From Pseudonocardia sp. C8 (lineage in GTDB: Bacteria; Actinomycetota; Actinomycetes; Mycobacteriales; Pseudonocardiaceae), in the NCBI RefSeq assembly GCF_014267175.1, contig NZ_JACMTR010000002.1, positions 3,125,501-3,189,500 of the forward strand: 64,000 nucleotides of DNA. The letters are read 5' to 3'. The notes beneath the pieces were generated by a model, which saw only the letters and a list, made by a program, of their open reading frames with translations, was not told where the DNA came from and ran no database searches. Below are positions 20,272 to 28,743 of this stretch, one piece after another (the stretch's first letter is position 1; each line of letters opens with the position of its first letter). A program made the position numbers and the translations under genes.

Positions 20272-20332
20272 CGCTCACGAAACCCCGGGAACGCTCACCC
20301 GATCTCGCGAGCGTTGCCGGGTTCCGTGAGCG
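20272..20332. repeat. Palindromic repeat, family B, copy 1
   Basis: An imperfect 61-bp palindrome between the convergent DUF4188 and BisC-like genes. The outer arms are CGCTCACG / CGTGAGCG; the stem continues through AACCC and AACGCTC with one bulge and a few mismatches, closing on an 8-nt loop. A related sequence, about three quarters identical by eye, lies at 34217-34280 between another convergent pair. Probably a bidirectional terminator or a dispersed element. Confidence 0.7.
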
Positions 20333-20374
20333 CCGGCAGTGACCGGCGGCGGCCGGCCGGGGCCGGCCGTCCGG

Positions 20375-22669
20375 TCAGGCCGTGGGCGGTGCCGTGTGCG
20401 CCGCCACCACCGGCGGCTCGTGCGGGAACGGCGAGACCGCGACCGCGCTGAGCTGCCCGCTGCACCCCTGCGCCAGCGAGGACGACCCGCGGTCGCGGGT
20501 GACGGCGTTCGGGTTGCCGTGCACGCAGAGCCCGTCGTCGCCGTACCCGGGTCGTTCCGGGTCCGGGCGCGGGTCCCACCAGGCCCCGGTGGGCAGCTGC
20601 ACCACGCCCGGGCGGATGTCCTCGGACAGCCGGGCCGCGGCCAGGCAGGCCCCGCGGTCGTTGTGGATCCGGACGACCTGGCCGTCGGCCACGCCGATCC
20701 GGTCGGCGTCGTCCGGGTGGATCCGGACGACCTCGCGACCGGAGCGTTTCGCCCCGGCCGAGTGCGCCCCGAAGTCCAGCTGCGAGTGCAGCCGGGTCGC
20801 CGGCTGGTTGGCGACCAGCCAGAACGGGTGCCGCTCGTCGGGGGCCTCGGTGGGCTCCAGCCAGGCCGGGTGGCCGGGGTGGTCGGCGAGACCGTGGCCC
20901 GCGATCGTCGCCGAGGCCACCTGGACCTTGCCGGACGGGGTCGGCAGCGGGTGCGCCTGCGGGTCGGCGCGGAACCGGGCGAGTACGCCGCCGTCGTCGG
21001 GGCGCTGGGGCAGCTCCAGCTCGCCGCGCGCCCAGAACTCCTCGAAGTCGGGGGCGGCCAGGCCGCGGTCGGCGAGCGCCTTGCGGGTGCGGTCGTACAT
21101 GTGGACGAGCCACTCCTGCGCCGTGCGGCCCTCGGTGAACGCCTCCCCGTGCCCGAGCCGGTGGGCCAGCTCGGACAGGACGTCGTAGTCGTCGCGCGAC
21201 TCGCCGTGCCGCGGCACCAGCTGCTTCATCGCGACCACGAGCGGGTCCGAACTGGACGCGCCGATGTCGTCCCGTTCCAGAGTGGTCGTCGACGGGATGA
21301 CGACGTCGGCGTGCCGCGCCGTCGCCGTCCACATCGGATCGTGCACGACGAAGGTGTCCAGTTCGGCCACCGCCCGACGCAGCCTGCGCAGGTCCTGGTG
21401 GTGGTGGAAGGGGTTGCCGCCGGCCCACCAGGCCAGCCGCACGTGCGGGTAGGTGCGCTCGGCCCCGTCGTAGACGTAGGTCCCGCCCGGGTTCAGCAGC
21501 ATGTCCGCGACCCGGGCCACCGGGATGACGGAGTCGACCGGGTTCTGCGCCCGGGAGAACGTCGGCACCGGCACCGCGGTGCGGGCCCGGCCGTAGTGCC
21601 CGAGCGAGCCGAGGCCGTAGTTGAATCCCCCGCCGGGCAGCCCGATCTGGCCGAGGACGGCGGCCAGTGCGGCCCCGCCCCACACCGGCTGCTCGCCGTG
21701 CTCGGCCCGCTGCAGGGACTGCGCGAGGGTGATCAGGGTGCGGCCGTAGGCGATCCGCCAGGCGAGCTCGCGGATCACCGTGGCGTCGATGCCGGTGACG
21801 GCAGCCGCCCAGTCGGCGTCCTTCACCGGGTCGGCGAACAGGTAGGAGCGCAGCTGCTCCCAGCCGTCGCAGTGCGAGGTGAGGAAGTCGGCGTCGTGCC
21901 GGCCGTCGGCGACGACGGTGTGCATCAGCCCGAGCATCAACGCCACGTCGGTGCCGGGGCGGATCGGCAGCCAGGTGGCGTCGACCTCCTCCGGCAGGTC
22001 CGGGCGCAGCGGGCTGACCAGCACGAACACCGCACCGCGGTCGCGCGCCGCCCGCATCGCACCGCGCTCGACGTGTCGGCTGACCCCGCCGGCGGCGATC
22101 GCGGAGTTCTTCAGCGCCATCCCGCCGAACGCCAGCACGGTGTCGGTGTGCGCGGCCACCTGGTCCCAGCTGACCGCGTACCGGGTGACCGCGTCGAAAC
22201 TGCCCAGCACCTGCGGCAGGATCACCTCGGCCGCGCCACCGGAGTAGGTGTTGACCGAGCGCGTGTATCCCCCGGTCACGGCCAGGAAGCGGTGCAGCTG
22301 GCCCTGCGCGTGGTGGAACCGGCCGGCCGAGGCCCACCCGTAGGACCCGCCGTAGACGGCCGCGTCGCCGTGGGCGGTCCGGACCCGGTGGGTCTCCTCG
22401 GCGAGCCGGTCCAGCAGGGCGTCCCAGGACACCGTGCGGTAGCCGTCGCGGCCGCGGGCCGGGTCCCGGCCCGGGCCGCGCTCCCACCAGCCGCGCCGCA
22501 CCGCCGGGGCGGCCACCCGGGCCGGGTGCGCGACCGCGGCCGGGACGTTGTCCAGCACCGGCGACGGGTCGGGATCACCCGGGTGCGGGCGGACCCGGAG
22601 CCGGCTGCCGTCGAAACGGGCGCGGAACACACCCCAGTGCGCGCTGTGGGTCTTCTCGATCTCGGTCAC
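20375..22669 (-). CDS. BisC-like molybdopterin oxidoreductase (biotin/DMSO sulfoxide reductase type)
   Basis: 764-residue molybdenum bis-MGD enzyme of the DMSO-reductase family, closest in layout to BisC. Seen: THSAHWGVFRARF start, YGGSYGWASAGRFHHAQ, GGYTRSVNTYSGGAAEVI with Ser143 as the expected Mo ligand, GTDVALMLGLMHT, GQIGLPGGGFNYG, WWAGGNPFHHHQDL, ATRLHSQLDF and a C-terminal MopB_CT region. No N-terminal Cys motif for an Fe-S cluster and no Tat signal, so it should be cytoplasmic like BisC and reduce S-oxides or N-oxides. Stands alone, convergent with the DUF4188 gene and divergent from a DinB-type gene; a family B palindrome follows its stop. Confidence 0.87.
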   Translation of the reverse strand: MTEIEKTHSAHWGVFRARFDGSRLRVRPHPGDPDPSPVLDNVPAAVAHPARVAAPAVRRGWWERGPGRDPARGRDGYRTVSWDALLDRLAEETHRVRTAHGDAAVYGGSYGWASAGRFHHAQGQLHRFLAVTGGYTRSVNTYSGGAAEVILPQVLGSFDAVTRYAVSWDQVAAHTDTVLAFGGMALKNSAIAAGGVSRHVERGAMRAARDRGAVFVLVSPLRPDLPEEVDATWLPIRPGTDVALMLGLMHTVVADGRHDADFLTSHCDGWEQLRSYLFADPVKDADWAAAVTGIDATVIRELAWRIAYGRTLITLAQSLQRAEHGEQPVWGGAALAAVLGQIGLPGGGFNYGLGSLGHYGRARTAVPVPTFSRAQNPVDSVIPVARVADMLLNPGGTYVYDGAERTYPHVRLAWWAGGNPFHHHQDLRRLRRAVAELDTFVVHDPMWTATARHADVVIPSTTTLERDDIGASSSDPLVVAMKQLVPRHGESRDDYDVLSELAHRLGHGEAFTEGRTAQEWLVHMYDRTRKALADRGLAAPDFEEFWARGELELPQRPDDGGVLARFRADPQAHPLPTPSGKVQVASATIAGHGLADHPGHPAWLEPTEAPDERHPFWLVANQPATRLHSQLDFGAHSAGAKRSGREVVRIHPDDADRIGVADGQVVRIHNDRGACLAAARLSEDIRPGVVQLPTGAWWDPRPDPERPGYGDDGLCVHGNPNAVTRDRGSSSLAQGCSGQLSAVAVSPFPHEPPVVAAHTAPPTA

Positions 22670-22732
22670 CGCTGCCCACGCTAGGCCGCGCCCGGCCGCA
22701 TGCGGAAGGCTTCGAGGGGGAAGGTCTCGGCC

Positions 22733-23248
22733 ATGACGACCTCCGCGGAGCTACTCGAAGACCACTTCGGCCGCGTCGACGAGCTCGTGCACGACGTGCT
22801 CGACGGCCTCACCGCACCGGACCTCGTGCGCCGGCCGGAGGGCGACGGCGGCCGGGGCAACCCGATCGGCTGGCTGGTCTGGCACCTGCTGCGGGTCCAG
22901 GACGACCACGTCGCCGAGGCGTTCGGCACCGGCCAGGTCTGGACCGACGACGGGTGGGCCGACCGGTTCGGCCTCGACCTCGATCCCGCCGACACCGGCT
23001 TCGGCCACTCGCCGGAGCAGGTGGACGCCGTCCGGACCACGCCCGCGCTGCTGACCGGGTACGGCGAGGCCGTGCACGCCCGCACCACCGGCCACCTGCG
23101 CAACCTCACCGACGACGACCTGTCCCGGGTGCTCCCCCCGACCTACGGCGAGGGGGTCACGCTCGGCGAGCGGCTGGTCAGCGTGCTCGGCGACGACCTG
23201 CAGCACGCCGGCCAGGCGGCCTACCTGCGCGGCCTGTTCGGCCGCTGA
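22733..23248 (+). CDS. DinB/DUF664 family protein (mycothiol-transferase fold)
   Basis: 171-residue four-helix-bundle protein. LLEDHFGRVDELVHDVL, NPIGWLVWHLLRVQDDHV and VLGDDLQHAGQAAYLRGL place His residues (WHLL, DDHV, QHAGQ) in the three-His metal site of the DinB/DUF664 family, which in actinobacteria includes mycothiol-dependent enzymes. The reaction is unknown. The ATG at 22733 is preferred to an ATG 11 codons earlier because AAGGTCTC precedes it and homology begins there. Convergent with the AAC(3) gene, seven bases apart. Confidence 0.8.
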   Translation: MTTSAELLEDHFGRVDELVHDVLDGLTAPDLVRRPEGDGGRGNPIGWLVWHLLRVQDDHVAEAFGTGQVWTDDGWADRFGLDLDPADTGFGHSPEQVDAVRTTPALLTGYGEAVHARTTGHLRNLTDDDLSRVLPPTYGEGVTLGERLVSVLGDDLQHAGQAAYLRGLFGR

Positions 23249-23255
23249 GCGCGAC

Positions 23256-24062
23256 TCAGCGGCCACGCTCCTCCAGCCACCGCACGGCGAACGCGCAGAT
23301 GTCGGCCGCGTCGACGACCAGCGTGTCCGCCTCCCCGACCGGGCCCCGGCGACCGCCGCCACCGGCCACGAAGTCGGTGACGATCCGGTCGAAGTGGTCG
23401 TCACGGAACGCGGCTGTCACCGGGACGCTCGTGTCGAACTCCTCGACCGTGTGCCACACCGTCGCGCCGGGCGCGGCCAGCGGCACCTCGTACCGGGTGA
23501 CCCGCTTGCCCGGCAGGTCGGCGAGGTGCTCGGCGTGGTGCAGCAGCGTCATCGTGTCCCACGGCGCGCCGACCATCGCGACCTTCCCACCGGCCGCGAC
23601 GAGCCGCGCCAGCGGGGAGCCGGTGCCGTAGCCGTAGTCCAGCGGGTGGTCGCGGACGAAGTGTTCCGCATCCGCGCCGAGCGCCGCGATCGAGGCGCCC
23701 GGCGAGCCACTGCGCCGCGCGCCGGGCCGGGTGCGCAGGAACTCCGGGAACGCGCCGTTGTCCCGGATCGCCCGGGAGGCCGCCGGGTCGAAGGGCGGCA
23801 CGTGCGGGCGCAGGCCGTCCGGGACCCGGCCGTCGTCGAGGAACTCCAGGTAGGGCGCCTGCCAGTCGGTGTAGGCCAGCACGGTCCCGCCCGGTGCGAC
23901 GGCGTCGAGCAGCGCGTCGATCAGCGTGTCCGGCCCGTCGAGCAGCGGGCCGAGCGAGCGGATCCCCGCATGCGCGAGCACCGCCTGCCCGGCGCCGAGC
24001 CCGAGTGCGCGCAGGTCCTCGGCCAGGTCGGCGCGGGTGTGCGGCCACGGCGGGGCGGGCAT
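23256..24062 (-). CDS. AAC(3)-family aminoglycoside N-acetyltransferase
   Basis: 268-residue acetyltransferase of the Antibiotic_NAT fold, which acetylates the 3-amino group of aminoglycosides in characterised members. Seen: HAGIRSLGPLLDGPDTLIDA (family: H-s-S-lG-v-GG), GTVLAYTDWQAPY, FDPAASRAIRDNGAFPEFLR, GASIAALGADAEHFVRDHPL, GTGSPLARLVAAGGKVAMVG and the catalytic-His region TLLHHAEHLADLPGKRVTRY. There is no mobile-element context, so this looks like an intrinsic chromosomal gene. Whether it confers resistance or serves another amine is unknown. Confidence 0.86.
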   Translation of the reverse strand: MPAPPWPHTRADLAEDLRALGLGAGQAVLAHAGIRSLGPLLDGPDTLIDALLDAVAPGGTVLAYTDWQAPYLEFLDDGRVPDGLRPHVPPFDPAASRAIRDNGAFPEFLRTRPGARRSGSPGASIAALGADAEHFVRDHPLDYGYGTGSPLARLVAAGGKVAMVGAPWDTMTLLHHAEHLADLPGKRVTRYEVPLAAPGATVWHTVEEFDTSVPVTAAFRDDHFDRIVTDFVAGGGGRRGPVGEADTLVVDAADICAFAVRWLEERGR

Positions 24063-24134
24063 GGGACCGGACGCTAGCGACCTCCGAGCGGGCTGTCACC
24101 GGGGTTCCCCCGGCGGGCGCCTACGCTGGTCCGG

Positions 24135-25061
24135 ATGTCCTCCGCACCCACCTCCGTCCCCGACCTGACCGCGCTGGCCGTGCTCGTCGCGGTCGCCCGC
24201 ACCGGCAGCCTGGCGACCGCCGCGGGCGAGCTCGGCCTGTCCGTGCAGGCCGCCAACGCCCGCATCCGGGCGGTGGAGCAGCAGGTCGGCGCGCCCGTCC
24301 TGGAGCGCGGCGCGCGCGGGCGGCGGTCCAGCCGGCTGACCCCGCGCGGGGCGCTGCTGGCCGGGTGGGCCGGCCCGGTGCTCGCCGCCGCCCACGACCT
24401 CGACGCCGCGGTCGCCGCGCTGCGGCCGCCCCGCGGCGAGGACCCGGTCGTCGTGGTGGCGGCCGGGCCGACGGCAGCGGAGGGCCTGCTCCCGGCCTGG
24501 CTGGTCGAGCTGCGTGACGGGCCCGGCGGGCAGGTGACCCTGCTCGCCACCGACGACCCGGCCACCGCGGTCCGGGACGGCGACGCGGCCGTCGGCATCG
24601 TCGAGACCGCCGGGCCGCTGGACAAGCTGCACGCGACGACCGTCGTCACCGACACGCTGGTCGTCGTGGTCCCGCCGGGTCACCCGTGGGCAGGCGGCGC
24701 CGGGGTGGACGCCGCCGAGCTCGCCGGCAGCGCCCTGGTCACCCGGGGCCGGGGTGCCGGGTCCCGGCCGGCGCTGGAGGCGGCGCTCGCCGCGGCGGCG
24801 CCGGACGTGCCGGTCGCGGCCCCGGCCCGCGAGCTCGCCACCGACGCCGCCGTCCGGGCCGCCGTGCGCGGCGGCGCCGGGCCGGCCGTGCTCCCGCGCC
24901 GGGTGGTCACCGCCGACCTCGCCGCCGGCGCCCTGGTCGAGGTGCCGGTGCGCGGCGCCGAGCTCACCCTCGAGTTCCGTGCCGTCTGGCAGGAGGGCAC
25001 CTCACTGCAGGGCACGGCCCGCGACCTGCTGCGGATCGCCACCGGCGGCCGGATCCGCTGA
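24135..25061 (+). CDS. LysR family transcriptional regulator
   Basis: 308-residue LysR-type regulator. The N-terminal HTH covers about residues 8-65 (VARTGSLATAAGELGLSVQA and RIRAVEQQVGAPVLERG), followed by a type 2 periplasmic-binding-like effector domain. The domain is Ala/Gly/Pro-rich and lacks a diagnostic ligand signature. Divergent from the AAC(3) gene across 72 bp, a typical LysR layout that makes AAC(3) a candidate target. Its last 60 bases overlap the 3' end of the convergent MFS gene. Confidence 0.87.
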   Translation: MSSAPTSVPDLTALAVLVAVARTGSLATAAGELGLSVQAANARIRAVEQQVGAPVLERGARGRRSSRLTPRGALLAGWAGPVLAAAHDLDAAVAALRPPRGEDPVVVVAAGPTAAEGLLPAWLVELRDGPGGQVTLLATDDPATAVRDGDAAVGIVETAGPLDKLHATTVVTDTLVVVVPPGHPWAGGAGVDAAELAGSALVTRGRGAGSRPALEAALAAAAPDVPVAAPARELATDAAVRAAVRGGAGPAVLPRRVVTADLAAGALVEVPVRGAELTLEFRAVWQEGTSLQGTARDLLRIATGGRIR

Positions 25062-26282
25062 CCCCGCCCGGCGGGCGGCCGGCCATCCGAGGGCCGCGGC
25101 GACGAGGCACGCCACCGCACCCAGTGCGAGCCCGCCGCGCCCCCCGAGGTGCTCGGCCACCCAGCCCGCGATCGGACCGCCGATCGGTGTCGACCCGAGG
25201 AAGGCGACCGACCACAGCGCCATCACCCGGCCGCGCAGGTGCGGGGCGGCGGCGAGCTGCAGGGTGCTGTTGCCGCCGGACATGAACGCGACGCTCGCCG
25301 TCCCGACCAGGCCCATCGCGATCAGCGCGACCCACAGCGCCGGCGCGGCCGCGGCGAGGCCCAGCGCCGCGCCGAACAGGAGCGCGGTCCCCACCAGGGA
25401 CCGCAGCCCGGTCCGGCCCCGGCCCGCGACGACCAGCCCGCCGAGCACCGCGCCGGCCCCCATCGCGCCGGTGAGGTAGCCGTAGGTGGCGGCGTCGCCG
25501 CCGAAGGTCTCCGACGCCACGACCGGCAGCACGACCGGGAACTCGTAGGCCAGGCAGCCGATGAGCGCCATCATCAGCAGCGGCACCCGCAGCTCGGGTT
25601 TGCCGCGGACGTGGGCGAGACCCTCCCGCAGCTGGCCGGGTGCGCGCGGCGCGGGCTCGGCCGCGGTGAGCGCGGAGACGTCGAGGCGCAGCAGCGAGGA
25701 CACGACCGCGACGAAGCTCGCCGCGTTGAGCGCGAAGCACATCCCGGTCCCGCCGGCGACGATCACCAGCCCGGCGACGGCCGGGCCGACCGCGCGGGCC
25801 GCGTTGGTGAGCACCGAGTTGAGGGTGACGGCGTTGCGCAGGTCCCCGGGGCCCACCAGCTCGTGCACGAACGTCTGGCGGGCCGGGTTCTCGAACGCCT
25901 TGTTCAGCCCGAGCACGGCGGCCAGGACGTAGACGTGCCACAGCGCGACGGTCCCGGTGAGGGTGAGGACGGCGAGCGCCAGCGCCTGCAGGCCCATCAG
26001 CGACTGCAGGCCGATCATGAGCCGCCGCCGGTCGAGCCGGTCCACCCAGACCCCGGCGTACGGGCCGAGCAGCAGGGTGGGCAGGGTCTGGACCGCGATC
26101 ACGGTGCCGAGCACGGCCGCGGACCCGCTCAGCTCGTAGACCAGCCAGGACTGCGCCACCGACTGCATCCAGGTGCCGACCATCGAGATCGACTGGCCGC
26201 CGAACCACAGCCGGTAGTTCCGGCCGGAGAGGGCGGCGAAGGTCCGCCCGGAGAGGTCCCGGACCGCGGTCCGGGCGCTCAC
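25002..26282 (-). CDS. MFS transporter, EntS/MFS_3 type
   Basis: 426-residue membrane exporter with about 12 helices. Seen: SGRNYRLWFGGQSISMVGTW, WMQSVAQSWLVYELSGSAAV, LLLGPYAGVWVDRLDRRRLM, LGLNKAFENPARQTFVHELV and MGLVGTASVAFMSGGNSTLQ, all characteristic of the EntS-like MFS_3 group that exports small molecules or drugs. The GTG at 26282 overlaps the MarR stop by four bases (GTGA), so the pair is an operon in which MarR probably represses the exporter. The 3' end overlaps the convergent LysR gene by 60 bp. Confidence 0.89.
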   Translation of the reverse strand: MSARTAVRDLSGRTFAALSGRNYRLWFGGQSISMVGTWMQSVAQSWLVYELSGSAAVLGTVIAVQTLPTLLLGPYAGVWVDRLDRRRLMIGLQSLMGLQALALAVLTLTGTVALWHVYVLAAVLGLNKAFENPARQTFVHELVGPGDLRNAVTLNSVLTNAARAVGPAVAGLVIVAGGTGMCFALNAASFVAVVSSLLRLDVSALTAAEPAPRAPGQLREGLAHVRGKPELRVPLLMMALIGCLAYEFPVVLPVVASETFGGDAATYGYLTGAMGAGAVLGGLVVAGRGRTGLRSLVGTALLFGAALGLAAAAPALWVALIAMGLVGTASVAFMSGGNSTLQLAAAPHLRGRVMALWSVAFLGSTPIGGPIAGWVAEHLGGRGGLALGAVACLVAAALGWPAARRAGSADPAAGGDPQQVAGRALQ

Positions 26283-26719
26283 CGCGGGTCCCGCAGCGAG
26301 GTCGCGAGCGCGTCCAGGGCGGGCAGCGCGGCGCGCAGGCCGTCGACGTGGTGTTCGGGCAGGCCGTCGACGTGCCGGGCCAGCAGCCGGGCGCGCTCCT
26401 CGCGCTGGCGCCCGTGCTCGGCGGTGCCGGCCTCGGTGGCGGCGACCCGCACGGCGCGCCGGTCGGCGGGGTCGGCGTCGCGCACGAGCAGCCCGGCGGC
26501 CTCGAGCTTCCCGGTGAGCCGGGACAGCATCGTCGGGTTCAGCCCCTCGATCGTCGCGAGCTCCCCCATCCCGATCGGCCCGCGCACGACCACCGTCCCG
26601 AGCACGGAGACCTGGGTGCGGGTGAGCTCCGACCCGCGGGAGTGCCGGTCGAGCCCGCGCGCGATCCGGGCCAGGTCCACGCGCAGCCGGGTGAGCTCGT
26701 CGGGGTCGAGTCCGCTCAT
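26279..26719 (-). CDS. MarR family transcriptional regulator
   Basis: 146-residue winged-helix regulator. LTRTQVSVLGTVVVRGPIGM then GELATIEGLNPTMLSRLTGK is the recognition region and VRDADPADRRAVRVAATEAG the wing (D-x-R-D-R-R-A-type). First gene of a MarR-MFS operon; a 14-bp palindrome lies 15 bases upstream of its ATG, fitting autorepression. GGAGGGC precedes the start. Confidence 0.9.
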   Translation of the reverse strand: MSGLDPDELTRLRVDLARIARGLDRHSRGSELTRTQVSVLGTVVVRGPIGMGELATIEGLNPTMLSRLTGKLEAAGLLVRDADPADRRAVRVAATEAGTAEHGRQREERARLLARHVDGLPEHHVDGLRAALPALDALATSLRDPR

Positions 26720-26733
26720 CGCCCTCCATTCAG

Positions 26734-26747
26734 TTGCCTATCGGCAA
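26734..26747. promoter_or_regulatory. MarR operator candidate
   Basis: TTGCCTATCGGCAA (TTGCC-N4-GGCAA) between the divergent MarR-MFS operon and the deaminase gene, next to AAGCATATA that could form a -10. MarR proteins typically bind palindromes of this TTGC..GCAA form. Occupancy would block the MarR-MFS transcript. Confidence 0.65.
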
Positions 26748-26823
26748 GCATATACCCGGTGTCGGGAGTCCCCCACCCCGCGTCGGTCTAGGATCCCGCG
26801 CCGGGGAAAGGGGTGGGACGCCG

Positions 26824-27300
26824 ATGGACGAGCGCGACCGGGAGCACCTGCGACGCTGCGTCGAGCTGGCCGAGGAGGCCCTCGACGCGGGCGACGAGCC
26901 GTTCGGCTCGGTGCTGGTCGACCCGTCCGGCGTGGTGCGGGCCGAGGACCGCAACCGGGTCGCCGGCGGCGACCGGACCCGGCACCCGGAGTTCGCGCTG
27001 GCCCGCCGGGCGACCGAGCTGCTGACACCCGCCGAGCGTGCCGGCGCCACCGTCTACACCTCGGGCGAGCACTGCCCGATGTGCGCCGCCGCGCACGCGT
27101 GGGTGGGGCTGGGCCGGATCGTGTACGCGAGCTCGACCGCGCAGCTCACCGCCTGGCTGCGGGAGCTCGGGGCGCCGCCGGGCCCGGTACGGCCGCTGCC
27201 GGTCCCCGAGGTGGCACCGGGGGTGCGGGTCGAGGGGCCCGACCCGGACCTCGCGCCGCGGGTCCGGGCCCTGCACGAACGGTTCCACCGCGGGAGCTGA
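26824..27300 (+). CDS. Nucleoside/cytidine deaminase-family protein
   Basis: 158-residue zinc deaminase of the CMP/dCMP deaminase superfamily. Zinc and catalytic residues are in TRHPEFALARRA (H-P-E, the proton-shuttling Glu) and GEHCPMCAAAHAWVG (P-C-x2-C). ALDAGDEPFGSVLVDPSG is the usual substrate-loop strand. It resembles TadA/guanine-deaminase-type enzymes but is too divergent to name the base. ATG 26824 is chosen at the start of homology (DERDREHLRRCVELAEEAL); an upstream ATG at 26734 would lie in the MarR operator. A strong hairpin follows the stop. Confidence 0.82.
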   Translation: MDERDREHLRRCVELAEEALDAGDEPFGSVLVDPSGVVRAEDRNRVAGGDRTRHPEFALARRATELLTPAERAGATVYTSGEHCPMCAAAHAWVGLGRIVYASSTAQLTAWLRELGAPPGPVRPLPVPEVAPGVRVEGPDPDLAPRVRALHERFHRGS

Positions 27301-27317
27301 CGGGCGGAACACGAGAG

Positions 27318-27362
27318 AGGTCCGGGGCGCGACCGCCCCCGATGCAGCCGCGTCCCGGACCT
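27318..27362. terminator. Hairpin between convergent deaminase and Rv2629-like genes
   Basis: A 14-bp stem (AGGTCCGGGGCGCG / CGCGTCCCGGACCT, one G-U pair) with a 17-nt loop, starting 18 bases past the deaminase stop. The rest of the 223-bp gap (27301-27523) shows no gene. It may serve both converging transcripts. Confidence 0.6.
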
Positions 27363-27523
27363 GGGACGACGGACCGGGAGGCTCCCCAGCACCCGGCCCG
27401 TACCGGGGTCCGTACGTTCCTCGTGATACCCGACCCCGCCCGGTGCGAACCACCTCGCGAGCCGGATTCACCCGGCCGGCGGCCAGGACGGACGTCACTG
27501 GGCCGGGCAGGTGAACCACCCGC

Positions 27524-28624
27524 TCACGCGGCGACCGGGAAACGCAGCACGGCGCCGAGGCCGTCGGTGAGGGTCACATCGTCGCCGGGCCGGACGAGCA
27601 GCACCGCGCCGTCGGTCGCGGCGACGGCCCGCACCAGCACGTCCGCGGCCGGGCCGGAGCGGGTCGGTCCCCCGGCGAGCACGTCGGCGGAGCGTTCCGC
27701 GACGGTCGTCGGGTCGTCACCCACGAGCAGCTCGGTGCCCGGGACCGCGGCGGGGTCGACGAGCAGCGTCTCCACGGCACGCGCCCGGACCGCGTCCACC
27801 ACCGGCGACAGGCCGGTGACCGCGAGGCCGTCCGTGCGACCGGAGGCGGTCGCGAAGCTCTCCACCGTCTCGGCGCGCCGACGCTCCCGCACCTCGTCGG
27901 CCGCGGCCCGGACGGTGTCGTCGACCTGGTCGGGGACCGCTCCCCCGGTGTGCTCGATCTCGGCCATGATCTCCGCCGAGGCCGGCGCGAGCTCGTCCCG
28001 CAGCCGGGCCCTTGCCGGGGCGTCACCGGCCACCACCAGCAGGTCGGCGTGCCCGGCGCGCACGAGCGCGTCGACCCGCTCGGCGACGGCCCGGGCGTTG
28101 CGCCGCCAGGTCTCCTCCACCCGGGCGTCGGCGTTACCGGCGACGGGGTCGGGCATGTGCGCCTTGTGCACCGGGCCCCCGGGGTCGACCTCGGCGGAGT
28201 CGACGGTCTCCACGACGCCGTCGACACCCCGGATCTCGCCGCCGGTGTTGTCGACGGCGGCGACCACGGTCCGCACCTCGTCGACGCCCGCACGGACCAC
28301 GGCGAGCAGGTCGGGCACCGACCCCCACCGCGCGGAGCCCCGCTCGGGCGGGACCTCGGTGAACCGGTCGAGCAGGACCGCCTCCGTGTCGGCGACGAGC
28401 ACCCGGCCCGCGGTGCCGTCCGGCACGTCGGCACCGGTGACGGCCCGGTCCAGCACGGCCAGCGTCGCGTCGTCCGCACCGGAGTCCGCGAGCCGCTCCC
28501 GCAGGTCCCGCCACCGGAGCCGGTACTGCTCGGTGGCGTCGGCCGTGTCGTGGGTGGCGTCCATGACGACGGTCGCGAACGGCCCGTCGCGGTCGTTGAG
28601 GGGTCGGATCCAGTCGGTACGCAT
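27524..28624 (-). CDS. Rv2629-like protein (Vms1/baeRF eRF1-like family)
   Basis: 366-residue protein matching the layout of mycobacterial Rv2629, now placed with bacterial eRF1-like (baeRF/Vms1) proteins related to peptidyl-tRNA hydrolysis and ribosome rescue. Seen: MRTDWIRPLNDRDGPFATV start, RLRWRDLRERLADSGADDAT, VPDLLAVVRAGVDEVRTVV, TWRRNARAVAERVDALV and ADLLVVAGDAPARARLRDEL. No membrane segments. ATG 28624 is the first codon of the conserved start. Function is inferred from remote family membership only. Confidence 0.75.
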   Translation of the reverse strand: MRTDWIRPLNDRDGPFATVVMDATHDTADATEQYRLRWRDLRERLADSGADDATLAVLDRAVTGADVPDGTAGRVLVADTEAVLLDRFTEVPPERGSARWGSVPDLLAVVRAGVDEVRTVVAAVDNTGGEIRGVDGVVETVDSAEVDPGGPVHKAHMPDPVAGNADARVEETWRRNARAVAERVDALVRAGHADLLVVAGDAPARARLRDELAPASAEIMAEIEHTGGAVPDQVDDTVRAAADEVRERRRAETVESFATASGRTDGLAVTGLSPVVDAVRARAVETLLVDPAAVPGTELLVGDDPTTVAERSADVLAGGPTRSGPAADVLVRAVAATDGAVLLVRPGDDVTLTDGLGAVLRFPVAA

Positions 28625-28743
28625 CGCCGGGGGTCTTCCCGGCACGCGCGCGGACAAACCCGGCGACCTCACCCGGGCGGAGGTACCGCCGATCGCGTCG
28701 TCGACCGCCGGGCGCGGCGCCGTACCCGTCCGGCCACCGGGCG

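Noticed and set aside
23256..24062. Acquired aminoglycoside-resistance gene
   Set aside because: The AAC(3) fold is clear, but there is no integron, IS or composition shift around it. Treated as an intrinsic chromosomal gene of unknown substrate.
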